DNA of 64,000 bases from an uncultured Poribacteria bacterium (GCA_951828515.1 OX639992.1:4008217-4072216), one strand, 5' to 3'; shown: positions 35,141-44,550, counted from the stretch's first letter. Notes: generated by a model not told the origin, from the letters alone. Numbers and translations are program-made.

Positions 35141-36112
35141 TCAAGCAGGATCTTCGCCATAGAGTCCAATGTGCCGATAACGCTCATGTCTCTGTTGGAT
35201 CAGTTGTTGTGGTGTCATCTGCATCAGTTCAGTGAGATGCTTACGGACTGCACGTTTGACGTTGCGTGCGGCGGCTTCCGCATCTCTGTGTGCACCGCCA
35301 AGTGGTTCACGAATAACTTGGTCAATAATCTCTAACTTAAGCAGATCTGGCGCAGTCGGTTTATAGCCTTCGGTCGCTTCTGGTGCGTGTTCGCCTTTAT
35401 CCTTCCACACGATGCCGCTACAGGCTTCAGGGGGTGCTACACAATAGACGGCGTACTCCATCATCAAGACGCGATTTCCAACTGCGATTGCCAAAGCACC
35501 ACCGCTGCCGCCTTCGCCGATAATAACAACAAGGATCGGAACTCGCATCGTCATCATCTCAGCGAGATTCTCAGCGATCGCCATGGCTTGTCCATATTCT
35601 TCGGAACGCAGATCAAAATGTGCGCCTGGGGTATCAACAAAACAGATTAAGGGTCGGTTGAATTTCTCTGCTAACTGCATCAACCGTCTTGCCTTGCGGT
35701 AGCCTTCCGGATGTGTGTAACCGAAATTCATCTCCTGTCGCTCTTCGAGGTTCGTGCCTTTTTGTTGTGCGAGGTAAACGAGAGGCTGTTCATCGAACCA
35801 TGCGAAACCCCCAACGAGTGCCCGGTCGTCGCCATATAGTTTATCGCTGTGGAGTTCAACATGCTCATCGAAAAGTGCGTTAATATAGAAGGGTGCCTGC
35901 GGACGTTGTGCATGCCGCGCTAACCGTACTTTATCCCAACGACTTAAACTCTGAAATGTCTGTTTTGTGAGCGTGTCTGCATTCTGCTTGAGAGCCGCAA
36001 TGCCCTCCGTGATGTCTAACTCAGGATGTGTTTCCGAGAAAGCATTCAGTTCGGAGAGATGCTGTTCCAATTCAATGAATGGCTTTTCAAATTCCAGTTC
36101 TGTTGTGTTCAT
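35141..36112 (-). CDS. accA: Acetyl-CoA carboxylase carboxyltransferase subunit alpha
   Basis: A 323-aa subunit of the carboxyltransferase that moves CO2 from biotin to acetyl-CoA in fatty acid synthesis. The typical N-terminal coiled coil leads to the crotonase-like domain with ALVGGFAWFDEQP, RKARRLMQLAEKFNRPLI, FVDTPGAHFDLRSEEYGQ and GEGGSGGALAIAVG, then PPEACSGIVWKD. The length matches the 315-330 aa of bacterial AccA. accD is not in the window. DUF711 overlaps the stop. The start is ATG 36112. Confidence 0.96.
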   Translation of the reverse strand: MNTTELEFEKPFIELEQHLSELNAFSETHPELDITEGIAALKQNADTLTKQTFQSLSRWDKVRLARHAQRPQAPFYINALFDEHVELHSDKLYGDDRALVGGFAWFDEQPLVYLAQQKGTNLEERQEMNFGYTHPEGYRKARRLMQLAEKFNRPLICFVDTPGAHFDLRSEEYGQAMAIAENLAEMMTMRVPILVVIIGEGGSGGALAIAVGNRVLMMEYAVYCVAPPEACSGIVWKDKGEHAPEATEGYKPTAPDLLKLEIIDQVIREPLGGAHRDAEAAARNVKRAVRKHLTELMQMTPQQLIQQRHERYRHIGLYGEDPA

Positions 36113-36159
36113 ACGTAATTCCGTTACATTGTGGTGATGTTCATTCCAGTTCCTGAAAG

Positions 36160-36180
36160 GGCGCGCTCATAAAGCGCGCC
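36160..36180. repeat. Palindrome GGCGCGCT / AGCGCGCC
   Basis: Perfect 8-bp stem with loop CATAA, between the accA start and the BCCT transporter stop. It is followed by no T-run. It resembles the related imperfect palindrome at 37873-37893 on the other side of the transporter gene. Confidence 0.65.
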
Positions 36181-36194
36181 GTATAACAGGCGTA

Positions 36195-37817
36195 TTAACG
36201 TGATTCGCGTACTTCTCTGCTAAGACCGATCCAGACACAGACTCCCATGCCTAATAACACAATCGCAAAGGGGAAACCCGTCGCAAGGGAAGCGGCTTGT
36301 AATGCTTTCAGCCCTCCGCCAAGTAGAAGTGCTATAGCGACTAAACCTTCCACAGTACACCAAAACACACGTTGTGGTATTGGCGCGTCAACCTTACCAC
36401 CGGCTGCGATGATGTCAATAATCAGAGAGCCGGAATCTGACGAGGTAACGAAAAAAATGATTGTTAACGTCATAGCGACGCAGGAGAGCAGCGTTGTCCA
36501 CGGAAGTCCTTCAAACATTTTGAACAGAGCCAGTTCGTAATTATATATCTCAACTTCTTCGGTTACGCCAGTGGTACCTTCAGTGAGGAACTGGTGGATA
36601 GCAGTGCCACCAAAGGCACTAAACCAGATCAAACATAGCAACGTTGGTAGAAGCAGGACAAAGATTACGAATTCGCGAACTGTGCGTCCTTTTGAAATAC
36701 GAGCAATGAAAGTGCCGATAAACGGTGCCCAAGCGATCCACCATGCCCAGTAGAACGTTGTCCAATCATGAAAGAAGGCGGTGTCCTCTCGCCCGATCCA
36801 GTTGCTGAGTGGCACAATCTTCATGACATAAGTGGTAAGCCCGGTGAAGAAACTGCGGAAAATGTAGAGCGTCGGCCCGAGTACGACAATAGCTGCCAGT
36901 AATAAAAAGGCGAGAATTATGTTGAATTGGCTGAGACGTTTGATACCGACATTAATCCCCGTCATCACAGAAACCAGTGCGATTGCCGTAATGAATACAA
37001 TCAGAAGCACCATGGTGAGACTGTTCACTGGTATTCCGAACAGATGGTTGAGACCGGAGGTCACCTGTTGTACGCCTAAACCGAGCGAGGTTGCGAGCCC
37101 AAAAATACCTGCGAATATGGCAAACGTATCAATGATGTGTCCGGGCCACCCCCATATCCGGTCACCGAGTATGGGATAGAAAGCGGATCGGATAAGGAGT
37201 GGCAAACCTCGGTTGTAAGCGAAAAACGCGAGGGCAAGTCCAACGACACCGTAGATCGCCCACCCTTGTAAACCCCAGTGGAAGACCGTCGTCGCTATAC
37301 CCAAGGAAGCCGCCGTTTGAACCTTGGGATCCTCAGCGTCAGGAACATTTTCAGCGGTATATGTCGTCTTTGGGTCGTAAACTGTTTCTATCTCCAGCGG
37401 CGAATAGCTGCCACCCTGAAAATAGGTAATCGGCTCCGACACGCCAAAGAAGAGAAGCCCAATCCCCACGCCTGCAGCAAAAAGCATGGCAAGCCAAGTT
37501 AAGTAGGAATATTCAGGCTTCGCATCTGCACCGCCGAGACGGACCTTACCGAGTGGAGAAATTGCGACGACCAGACAAAAGAGAAAAACGAGGTTAGTAG
37601 TAATCATGAACAGCCAGTCGAGGTTCGTGGTGAGCCAGACGCGGAGGTCTCCAAAGAGTTTTGTCGCACCTTCTTGGAAGATAAGAGATCCGATGATAAA
37701 GACGACGATGGCAATGCTGGAAATAACGAATACAGGTGTGAGGTAAATCTCTAAACCGAATAACTTCTTGTACTCCCTTTCCTGCATATACTGTGGTTGT
37801 TTTCCTTCTTCGTGCAT
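36195..37817 (-). CDS. BCCT-family betaine/choline/carnitine transporter
   Basis: A 540-residue, 12-helix inner-membrane transporter for quaternary ammonium compounds such as glycine betaine, choline or carnitine. The family signature is visible as FFHDWTTFYWAWWIAWAPFIGTF with the ARISKGRTVREF loop. The N-terminal TM1 region is YLTPVFVISSIAIVVFIIG, and GVGIGLLFFGVSEPI follows. The absence of a long C-terminal osmosensing tail means regulation by osmolarity is unclear. The start is ATG 37817; a TTG two codons upstream is possible. AAGGAG is 10 nt before the ATG. Confidence 0.93.
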   Translation of the reverse strand: MHEEGKQPQYMQEREYKKLFGLEIYLTPVFVISSIAIVVFIIGSLIFQEGATKLFGDLRVWLTTNLDWLFMITTNLVFLFCLVVAISPLGKVRLGGADAKPEYSYLTWLAMLFAAGVGIGLLFFGVSEPITYFQGGSYSPLEIETVYDPKTTYTAENVPDAEDPKVQTAASLGIATTVFHWGLQGWAIYGVVGLALAFFAYNRGLPLLIRSAFYPILGDRIWGWPGHIIDTFAIFAGIFGLATSLGLGVQQVTSGLNHLFGIPVNSLTMVLLIVFITAIALVSVMTGINVGIKRLSQFNIILAFLLLAAIVVLGPTLYIFRSFFTGLTTYVMKIVPLSNWIGREDTAFFHDWTTFYWAWWIAWAPFIGTFIARISKGRTVREFVIFVLLLPTLLCLIWFSAFGGTAIHQFLTEGTTGVTEEVEIYNYELALFKMFEGLPWTTLLSCVAMTLTIIFFVTSSDSGSLIIDIIAAGGKVDAPIPQRVFWCTVEGLVAIALLLGGGLKALQAASLATGFPFAIVLLGMGVCVWIGLSREVRESR

Positions 37818-37872
37818 TTTCAAAATTCTCCTTTTAGAGTTGAGTTAGCGGTTTCAACCGCGCACGGAGCGA

Positions 37873-37893
37873 GGCACGCTTACAAAGCGCGCC
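37873..37893. repeat. Imperfect palindrome GGCACGCTT-ACA-AAGCGCGCC
   Basis: Nine-base arms with one mismatch and the ACA loop shared with the palindrome at 55985-56005. It sits between the porin-like gene stop and the BCCT start. Confidence 0.6.
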
Positions 37894-37917
37894 CACGGTG
37901 GAAGGTCACGTAACCAA

Positions 37918-39234
37918 TTAGAAATAATAACCGAAGTTAAAGTTAAGTCGCCAATGCATCGCGTTATTTCCATTGGCACCAACGTGGTTCACCCCTGTAA
38001 GTATATTCCCGTAGTCATCTCCGGTGTTACCGACAAAGAAGTTGCCATTGGAAAGTGCTAAATCCGAGTAGACATAAAGAGCCCCCAAAACTGTCCAGCT
38101 TGCACCGATTGTGATGAGCATACTGGGGTTGTAGTCATCTACGGTTTTGAGGATAGTACTCCACTCCACGTAAGGTGTAACACTGTCAACCCATGAGATA
38201 CTTGAGGTATCTATACCGCCGTAACGCAGCGATAGCGCGGGTATTAATCCGTTTGAGGCGATGGGCCATGCGAAATCGTAAGCCCCCATGGGAATTAGGT
38301 CGCCAGTCCCCCAAGGGGTTTTATCAGCGATATTATGCGCGTAATAAGAGAATTGTGAAAAAAGCGTAAAATCTGCGAAGGTGTTCTTGGCATGTGCGGA
38401 GAACGCATAGTGGTTACCAGTATCATCGCTACCCACACTTGTTCCTGCCAGCAACCCGTATTGCAGCGACACACCGACATCCGCGATATTCTCAAGTGCA
38501 TAGATCGCTCGGAGATTCAATTGGTGTTGCTCATCATATCCGTTTTCACCGGCACCCCACTCGACGTTTCCTTTCGCATCGGCTTTTTCTTCCCACTTGA
38601 CGACATCATAGCTGTATCGCGAACTCGCCAAACTGCCATACTGTATCAGTTGAGGTTCGGGCATCAGGTAATAGCCTACATCAAGGGTTAACTTGTCAAA
38701 GGTGTCGCTCCAAGTGATCCCTAAATCCATATCGTCGGCGAGTCCAACATAAAAGTGTTGATCAAAAAACCAGCTCGTAGAAACCCCATAGGCGGTGGGA
38801 CCGAAGGGTACACGGACAATACCCGCTTTAACTGTGCCAGAATCACCAAGTTTATACCCTAACCATCCAGTGTGTATCATGCTGTAGCCATCATACCACC
38901 GGTATTCAAGCCGACCGGTGATGTTGTTATAGTCAATATCGGCATTGAGGCGGAATATCTCAAGGTCCACGTCACCGATTTTTTCGCCTCGCGGATGTGG
39001 GTTCTCCTCATCACCGTAAGCACCATAGGCATAGTTTACACGCATTGCCCCCCCGATCTTAATAGGGCTTTTCTTGGGGGCTGGAGCCTCAACGGCTTCT
39101 TCCGTATCTTCGGTTGTATCAGCCATCGCGAACGGCGTAACAATCAATAAAAATGCGATACTGAAGACGAAGATGTGTTGATATTTTCGGTTTTTCATGA
39201 AAAAACAGTTGATGAAACCTCTATATTTATGCAC
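37918..39234 (-). CDS. Outer-membrane beta-barrel protein (porin-like)
   Basis: A 438-aa exported protein. GTG 39234 is the best start because GAGGAGG lies 8 nt upstream; an ATG at 39198 is the alternative. A hydrophobic signal (IFVFSIAFLLIVTPFAMA) precedes DTTEDTEEAVEAP. The body alternates aromatic beta-strand patterns (YRWYDGYSMIHTGWLGYKLG, VEWSTILKTVDDY) and ends in Phe (RLNFNFGYYF), the classic C-terminal beta-signal for barrel insertion. I see no Pfam-level identity beyond porin-like. Its presence supports a Gram-negative envelope. Confidence 0.78.
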   Translation of the reverse strand: MHKYRGFINCFFMKNRKYQHIFVFSIAFLLIVTPFAMADTTEDTEEAVEAPAPKKSPIKIGGAMRVNYAYGAYGDEENPHPRGEKIGDVDLEIFRLNADIDYNNITGRLEYRWYDGYSMIHTGWLGYKLGDSGTVKAGIVRVPFGPTAYGVSTSWFFDQHFYVGLADDMDLGITWSDTFDKLTLDVGYYLMPEPQLIQYGSLASSRYSYDVVKWEEKADAKGNVEWGAGENGYDEQHQLNLRAIYALENIADVGVSLQYGLLAGTSVGSDDTGNHYAFSAHAKNTFADFTLFSQFSYYAHNIADKTPWGTGDLIPMGAYDFAWPIASNGLIPALSLRYGGIDTSSISWVDSVTPYVEWSTILKTVDDYNPSMLITIGASWTVLGALYVYSDLALSNGNFFVGNTGDDYGNILTGVNHVGANGNNAMHWRLNFNFGYYF

Positions 39235-39274
39235 GAGGTTTTCCTCCTCAGTTAGATAATAATACCATCCAATT

Positions 39275-39316
39275 ATGATAAAATATAAAAATTCGCCCAC
39301 AATCAAGTTGTGGACG
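39275..39316 (-). terminator. Intrinsic terminator after the DUF3352 lipoprotein gene
   Basis: Minus strand: CGTCCACAA, loop CTTGA, TTGTGGGCG, followed by AATTTTTATATTTT. The stem is 9 bp with one G-T pair. It lies 14 bp past the stop of the 39331-41343 gene and should isolate it from the porin-like gene. Confidence 0.7.
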
Positions 39317-39330
39317 AGTTAGAAACACAC

Positions 39331-41343
39331 TTATTGCATCTGTTCCATACTTTGCATCATAGCAAAGGTTTGTATCAGTTGCCTGAAGTCCCCGAGAGCG
39401 AGTAACAGTTTTGCACCAATCCCGCCTTCCATTACTTTGGCAGAAAAACCGATGCTATAGTCTTCAGGCAAATTCATAAACATTCCTCCCATCATTTGCA
39501 ATGCTGCGGCACTATTCGGATCCGTAGCCTTCGCAATAATAGGTAAGAGACTTTTAACCATAGTCATTGGAGAAATGGCAAAAAATAGGTTACTCTCCAA
39601 GCCTAAGGTCGTGACCAGTTTTGCATAACTCGGTTCTTCAGAGAAATCAGACGCGGTACCGACTCCTGCTTTGTTATCCAAAGCTGCTTTCATTAGTTCC
39701 TCATTGCCTATTGCCATGAGCAAATAACCGTCGGTAAAGGCATAGTACCAGTGCCATTCGCTGGGCATCAAACCAGCCACTTCGGGCGGTATCTCTCCGA
39801 AACCGGCACCAAAATTAGGAAAGACGTAACTCTCGATTTCGACACCGTTGTGCATTGTGGATTCACCATGATGTGCGTCTCGGTACATTCCAAGACTGGG
39901 AGCGGCATCACCCATCATGCTTTGAGCGAGTTCCATTGAATCTTGAAGTTGTTTAATCAACGACTTTTCCATATAGGTTCTTGCCTTTTTCTCATCTTTC
40001 AGCCCATAGACAATCAAATAATCTGGAATGATGCTATCGCTAAAATTGGCAGAGAAAGACCATTCTTCGGCAAGTGCCCTATAAAAATCTTCCATCTGTT
40101 TGGTAAGGGACGTGAGTAGTTCAGTCTGTTCCGGGTTAGACTCTCGTGAAATCAACTTCAGCCAGAGCAGGTTCATCTCAATCATCAATTCGGGTTTACC
40201 CTGAAATGCACCATTCATAAACGCCGCGCTTGGGAGTTCGTTAAGGAGGGTCAACGCGTCGGGAGCCATCTCTTTTAACGCGTTCTGAATGCCGCCATTG
40301 CTCTTGAACTTCAGAAATGGAGAGAGTTTCACATCGGTGCCTTCCACCTCAAGGGTCGCACTCACGGATTTTAGCTGCTCAAGCAAATCTATCGCGCCAG
40401 CGAATATGCTTTCAAGGAAGGGCGTTGCTGCCATGGCTGCAGGATCGCTTTCAAGGCTGTCCTTCATCGCTTCCGATTCATCCTTAAGTGCCGCACTCAC
40501 GATAGGCACGATTGATTCAAGGTTAAAGTGTACCGCGAGCTGCGGGATCCCTGCTGAAATATCGGCAAGAAACGCCTGATAATCCGGATTGGTTGTGACA
40601 GCCGGTTTTATTTTTTTATAGGTATCAATGACGCTTTCACAGACTTCAGATGACCGAGAAAAAACGAGGGTGTTATTTATGATAGCGAAACTGCCGCCCC
40701 CTCCAGCCGCGTTCCAATAGGTTACACCGTTATATTCCATCGGCGCAGTTCCTTCGCTTTCGGCATTGATCACCTGTTGCATAGCTGCGGGGTCTATGAG
40801 ATGTACGGTTGCGGAGAGGTCTGGTGGGTTCAAGGAGGTCATGAAGATCGCAAAATCTTGGTCCAAATCCAGCCCAATTTCTTCCAATTCAGCAAGATTC
40901 TCAAAGCCAGCACCAAAAGTATTTGCTAAAATTTTGGCGATTACTTCTGGGTTTTCAGCGGTCGGCATCAAGTCTGTTGCCAACATGTTAACCCGATCGT
41001 TTAACGCATTCAAACTGGGGCAATAAATAATTCCAGCTGTATGTTCGGGTATCAGATGTAGCACACTGCTGTCCGGAATCTCCGCCATCGGCATTCCTTC
41101 TTCATCTTCAACTTCACGATGCGTTTCTTCTTCAGCGTGTGCTTCTTCCGGCGATTCGTCGTGTTCATCAAGATCGGATTCTTCGGCGTGTGCTTCTTCG
41201 TGCTTTTCTTCTGGTTTTTGTTGTACGACTGGTACTTCAGGGGGGGTTGGAACTGGAGGGATTTCTTTCGCGCTGCATCCAACGAATACAAACGTTGCCA
41301 GTAACGCTAATGCAATGAGGGGTAAAAACAAACATTTCTTCAT
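39331..41343 (-). CDS. DUF3352-type lipoprotein with acidic linker
   Basis: A 670-aa lipoprotein: signal MKKCLFLPLIALALLATFVF then lipobox VGC (Cys 23). Residues about 30-95 are a low-complexity stretch rich in Glu, His, Asp and Pro (EEKHEEAHAEES, EEAHAEEETHRE), which could bind metal or serve as an envelope linker. The body from about 95 (VLHLIPEHTAGIIYCPSLN) is a DUF3352-like, SusD-unrelated domain with repeated PEHAAF-type folds. The role is unknown. ATG 41343 is followed by the MKKC signal; it is upstream of the terminator at 39275. Confidence 0.75.
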   Translation of the reverse strand: MKKCLFLPLIALALLATFVFVGCSAKEIPPVPTPPEVPVVQQKPEEKHEEAHAEESDLDEHDESPEEAHAEEETHREVEDEEGMPMAEIPDSSVLHLIPEHTAGIIYCPSLNALNDRVNMLATDLMPTAENPEVIAKILANTFGAGFENLAELEEIGLDLDQDFAIFMTSLNPPDLSATVHLIDPAAMQQVINAESEGTAPMEYNGVTYWNAAGGGGSFAIINNTLVFSRSSEVCESVIDTYKKIKPAVTTNPDYQAFLADISAGIPQLAVHFNLESIVPIVSAALKDESEAMKDSLESDPAAMAATPFLESIFAGAIDLLEQLKSVSATLEVEGTDVKLSPFLKFKSNGGIQNALKEMAPDALTLLNELPSAAFMNGAFQGKPELMIEMNLLWLKLISRESNPEQTELLTSLTKQMEDFYRALAEEWSFSANFSDSIIPDYLIVYGLKDEKKARTYMEKSLIKQLQDSMELAQSMMGDAAPSLGMYRDAHHGESTMHNGVEIESYVFPNFGAGFGEIPPEVAGLMPSEWHWYYAFTDGYLLMAIGNEELMKAALDNKAGVGTASDFSEEPSYAKLVTTLGLESNLFFAISPMTMVKSLLPIIAKATDPNSAAALQMMGGMFMNLPEDYSIGFSAKVMEGGIGAKLLLALGDFRQLIQTFAMMQSMEQMQ

Positions 41344-41403
41344 CGTCAGTTTCTCCTGAGGTGTAGGACAATTTATTAGCGTATCCTCACCAGATTTGTG
41401 ATA

Positions 41404-42492
41404 TTAATTTTGCGCTTTTGATATTTTTTCTTGAAGAGCATCAATCTCTGCCTTGGAAGACAATACACCGATTTCGACCTCGTAATGCCTGCGACCGCCG
41501 GGTTCAATATATTGAAGGGCACCACGTTCGCGTTCCTTTGCCCTGCCTTCTACCCCACAATTCGATGGTTCTAAACCGAAGACATAGTTTCCTTCACCAC
41601 ACATTTTCCACTGAACAAAGTGCGGAAATTGAGTCTTGTGGTAGCGTACCGATACACCGATACCTTGCCCGCCGTTAAAATTGCGGTTTACAAGCGCGAC
41701 GTGGATGTGGTTATCAATATCCGGTTCCATTTCGTGATAGAAAACCTGCTCTTGGAAATCGACAGTTGGTGGTTCGCAGAGATTATAATTGTTTAGGTTT
41801 GCGGTGGCTTGTTCGTCCCGCGGGGTAACTTGGGAAGAGGGAGCAAGCAGTTCGCTGTCTTGCGTAAGTATTGGAAATCCAACATTAATATGGAAGAGGT
41901 ACATGTGTGGTGAATCTTGGTATCCCAAGTTCTCAACAATATCCTCGATATGCAACGTACGCGAGCCTAACTCTGTCCAAATTCTACGGGTGCGAATGAG
42001 ATTTTCACCCAAAGCGGCGGTTTCTTTCACTTTGCCTTGTGCCCATAGCATATAGCGCTGACCTTCCCACCGGCTGTCGACCCAAACGTTCTTGGCGGGA
42101 ATATACGAGGCTCTACCGTGAAGTCCTAATGCCTCATCGTCATCTTCGCTCGGTACCCCGACTTGTCGCATACCGCAGGTTGTCAGTAAGCCACCATAAA
42201 AACCCCGTAGCCAGCCGAGTCCGTCATGTTCATAATGCGCCGGACTGACATCGCCGGTACTTGAACGCCAGCAGAGAGGGATACCCTGATATTCTGCATA
42301 AGAGACATCCAAACCACGACTCGGCAGCACGGTGAAATTGAGACCACTACCGGTTCGGAAATCGATAGCGTCAACGCCCTTTTCGTTGCCGTCTGTTAGT
42401 TGGTACATTTTGGCATGGGCAATTTGCGACACATCTCCGACATGGCGAAGTAGTTGCATTCTGTCATACGTTGCTCCATATAAGTTTATCAA
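41404..42492 (-). CDS. DUF4432 aldose-epimerase-like protein
   Basis: A 362-residue galactose-mutarotase-fold protein. Family blocks are LRHVGDVSQIAHAKMYQLTDGNEKG, NFTVLPSRGLDV, GLGWLRGFYGGLLTTCGM and the LHGRASYIPAKN stretch, with His in the active-site region. DUF4432 proteins are thought to act on sugar acids or similar. I choose the TTG at 42492 as start since GGGAG lies 8 nt upstream and it precedes the conserved INLYGATYDR; a longer frame reaches 42576. Non-AUG starts also occur in the SBP56 gene of this window. Confidence 0.82.
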   Translation of the reverse strand: MINLYGATYDRMQLLRHVGDVSQIAHAKMYQLTDGNEKGVDAIDFRTGSGLNFTVLPSRGLDVSYAEYQGIPLCWRSSTGDVSPAHYEHDGLGWLRGFYGGLLTTCGMRQVGVPSEDDDEALGLHGRASYIPAKNVWVDSRWEGQRYMLWAQGKVKETAALGENLIRTRRIWTELGSRTLHIEDIVENLGYQDSPHMYLFHINVGFPILTQDSELLAPSSQVTPRDEQATANLNNYNLCEPPTVDFQEQVFYHEMEPDIDNHIHVALVNRNFNGGQGIGVSVRYHKTQFPHFVQWKMCGEGNYVFGLEPSNCGVEGRAKERERGALQYIEPGGRRHYEVEIGVLSSKAEIDALQEKISKAQN

Positions 42493-42848
42493 ATTGAGGG
42501 TCTCCCTTTTTGGCGCAGCTTGATAGTTTCGATTCAAGGGCGTTGCTTTCAAGCCTATATTGAGAAGATGGATCAAGTTTTCTATATTCTGTTGCTAAGG
42601 AAAATTATAGCATATATGAAAAAAAAAAGCAAGTTTTTCGTTTCAGCGTCGATAGAGATAATCACGCGATATTAACCTATGTTTACTACCATTTTGAGTT
42701 GCCTTGAACCCAGTTTTGTGATACCCTTAATACGAGTCACCGAAAACCTTGCATTGGGAAAAGACATCGCGGTTTCATCCGTGACGCATACCCTCATATA
42801 CAATCTTATATTCAGGGCAATCTGCGTGTGATTTAAAAGGAGATGTCA
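42493..42848. other. Intergenic region before the HD-domain gene
   Basis: This 356-bp divergent gap holds an oligo-A stretch around 42620 and AT-rich sequence up to 42820. I see no RNA gene, and no clear -35/-10 pair, although ATACAAT near 42796 could be a -10. AAAAGGAG just before 42843 is the ribosome binding site of the HD gene. Confidence 0.5.
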
Positions 42849-43412
42849 GTGATTGAAACTATGAAAAACAGAATCGAGCAGATTGTTGAACAAGCTTGTG
42901 CCGCGGATACGAATATTTTCGGTTACGACATTTGGACGCATCACATCCTACCCGTCATTCAAAACGCAAAACAACTCGCCCCACGCTTTGATGCCGATCC
43001 AGAAATTGTAGAACTCGCGGCGTTACTCCATGATTATGCCAGTATTAAGGACGAGGCACTCTATGCGGATCATCATGTTCACGGTCCGATTGAAGCGGAA
43101 AAACTGCTCAAGCGTTTCGGCTATCCAGAAGAAAAAAGAGAAGCCGTCAAGGACGCGATCGCAACACACCGAGCAAGTGTAACGGTTGAGCATCGGAGGG
43201 CAGAGGGAGAGTGTCTTGCCAATGCTGATGCCATGTCCCACATTGAACAGGTGTCTTCGCTCTTGTACTTAGCTTATGTTCATCACGGAATGGGAGTTGA
43301 TGAGGGAAAAACATGGGTTAAAGCAAAACTACAACGAAGTTGGCAGAAACTACGAGAGGATGTCCAAGACATTCTGAGAGACACATACGAAGCGGCGTTG
43401 AAAATACTCTGA
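42849..43412 (+). CDS. HD-domain phosphohydrolase
   Basis: A 187-aa protein of the HD superfamily. Metal-binding residues are seen in WTHHILPVI (His-His), LLHDYASIKD (HD pair) and HHVHGPIEAEKLL. The later ATHRAS and NADAMSHI segments complete the pattern of small phosphohydrolases similar to YedJ. The substrate is unknown, possibly a nucleotide. AAAAGGAG is immediately before ATG 42843, so GTG 42849 (6-nt spacing) is the better start; the ATG adds two residues. Confidence 0.83.
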   Translation: MIETMKNRIEQIVEQACAADTNIFGYDIWTHHILPVIQNAKQLAPRFDADPEIVELAALLHDYASIKDEALYADHHVHGPIEAEKLLKRFGYPEEKREAVKDAIATHRASVTVEHRRAEGECLANADAMSHIEQVSSLLYLAYVHHGMGVDEGKTWVKAKLQRSWQKLREDVQDILRDTYEAALKIL

Positions 43413-43452
43413 CTATAAATTTCATATAACCCTTTTCAAGGAGGTTTCACCA

Positions 43453-43668
43453 ATGAAAAAAGAACAGATTGTTTCGCGCAACCCAAAAGTGATGAATGGA
43501 GCCTTAGTTTTCGCTGGCACCCGGGTCCCAGTCGAGATTTTGATTCAACATCTAACGGCAGGCGACTCACTCAACAAGTTTCTTGATGACTTTCCGACGG
43601 TATCTCAAGAGCAAGCTGTCGCATACTTGAAGATGACATTAGAGGTTGCTGATGCGCGTGTTGCTTGA
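43453..43668 (+). CDS. DUF433 antitoxin
   Basis: A 71-aa DUF433 protein (VapB45-like), with NPKVMNGALVFAGTRVPVEIL and the helix-turn-helix-like LNKFLDDFPTVSQEQAVAYL. It should bind DNA and neutralise the PIN-like toxin encoded next. The ribosome binding site is AAGGAGG. It overlaps the toxin gene by 17 bp, which couples translation so that antitoxin precedes toxin. Confidence 0.9.
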   Translation: MKKEQIVSRNPKVMNGALVFAGTRVPVEILIQHLTAGDSLNKFLDDFPTVSQEQAVAYLKMTLEVADARVA

Positions 43669-43975
43669 TGAAAATCTGCCTCATAAACTGCGTGAATTGT
43701 TTGAAGACAATATTGAAGTGGGCACAGTAAGTTATCGCGGTTGGAAGGGAAAAGAGAATGGTGAACTGCTGAGAATTGCGGCGAATGAGTTTGACGCTTT
43801 CATTACAATGGATCAAGGCATTCCCAATCAGCAAAACTTAAGCGAAATTAAGATTGGGATTATAGTGTTGGAAGCAGAGAGTAACCGTTTTGAAGACCTT
43901 GTACCGTTGATTTCCGAAGTCGATACTATGCTGAAAACACTCAAAAATGGGCAAATTGTGCATGTAAGATTTTAA
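43652..43975 (+). CDS. DUF5615 PIN-like toxin
   Basis: A 107-aa PIN-like RNase of the VapC45 type. MRVLLDENLPHKL contains the first acidic residue (D7 E8), and DAFITMDQGIPNQQN the second acidic site; these are the usual metal-binding positions of the family. ATG 43652 is chosen rather than the TTG two codons upstream. Partner of the DUF433 antitoxin upstream. Such pairs are spread by horizontal transfer, but nothing mobile is adjacent. Confidence 0.88.
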   Translation: MRVLLDENLPHKLRELFEDNIEVGTVSYRGWKGKENGELLRIAANEFDAFITMDQGIPNQQNLSEIKIGIIVLEAESNRFEDLVPLISEVDTMLKTLKNGQIVHVRF

Positions 43976-44031
43976 TAAATCATTACTTAAATGAAGATAA
44001 ATCCACTCACCGACTACGAATGTGCAGTCCT

Positions 44032-44550
44032 ATGACCGATGACATGGTTCACTGGTTCCTTGATCTTTTCGATGGACTCGGCATCACAGTTTGGATTGAC
44101 GGGGGTTGGGGTGTTGATGCCCTATTAGGTGAATGCACCCGAGAGCATCAAGATCTGGACATCATGGTCTCATGGGATGATTCAGCAATACTCACCGAGG
44201 CACTCTCGGCGCGAGGCTTTGTTGACATCCACACCGACGACCATAAGGATCGAAACTTCGTGATGGGGCATCCATTACACGGGAGGATCGACTTTCACGT
44301 TATTGATCTTACCGAAGGCGGCGGGGCAGTCTATGGTCCCGGCGAGATTGATTGGGAGATCTCTGAATCGGAATTGAACGCTGTAGGGACTATCGGCGGG
44401 AGGGAAGTCCAGTGTCTGTCGGTGGATTACCAAGTGCGTTCGCACACCGGATATACGCTAACAAACACAGACTTCGCCGACCTGCGCGCGTTGCACGAGA
44501 GATATGGAGTTAAGCTGCTCGCTGGACAGATTAGATCATTGTCAGTGTAG
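44032..44550 (+). CDS. LinA/AadA-type nucleotidyltransferase
   Basis: A 172-aa protein. The nucleotidyltransferase motif reads VWIDGGWGVDALLGECTREHQDLDIMV, with the GG-W-G...D-L-D catalytic pattern of lincosamide and aminoglycoside nucleotidyltransferases. The second domain includes GRIDFHVIDL. Antibiotic modification is plausible by family but unproven; many members are of unknown target. The start ATG 44032 is used; an ATG four codons upstream is possible. The end overlaps the converging membrane protein gene by 9 bp. Confidence 0.83.
   Translation: MTDDMVHWFLDLFDGLGITVWIDGGWGVDALLGECTREHQDLDIMVSWDDSAILTEALSARGFVDIHTDDHKDRNFVMGHPLHGRIDFHVIDLTEGGGAVYGPGEIDWEISESELNAVGTIGGREVQCLSVDYQVRSHTGYTLTNTDFADLRALHERYGVKLLAGQIRSLSV

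Noticed and set aside
41119-41304. Phe-rich small open frame on the plus strand
   Set aside because: It is the antisense reading of the Glu-rich linker codons of the DUF3352 lipoprotein; not a membrane peptide.
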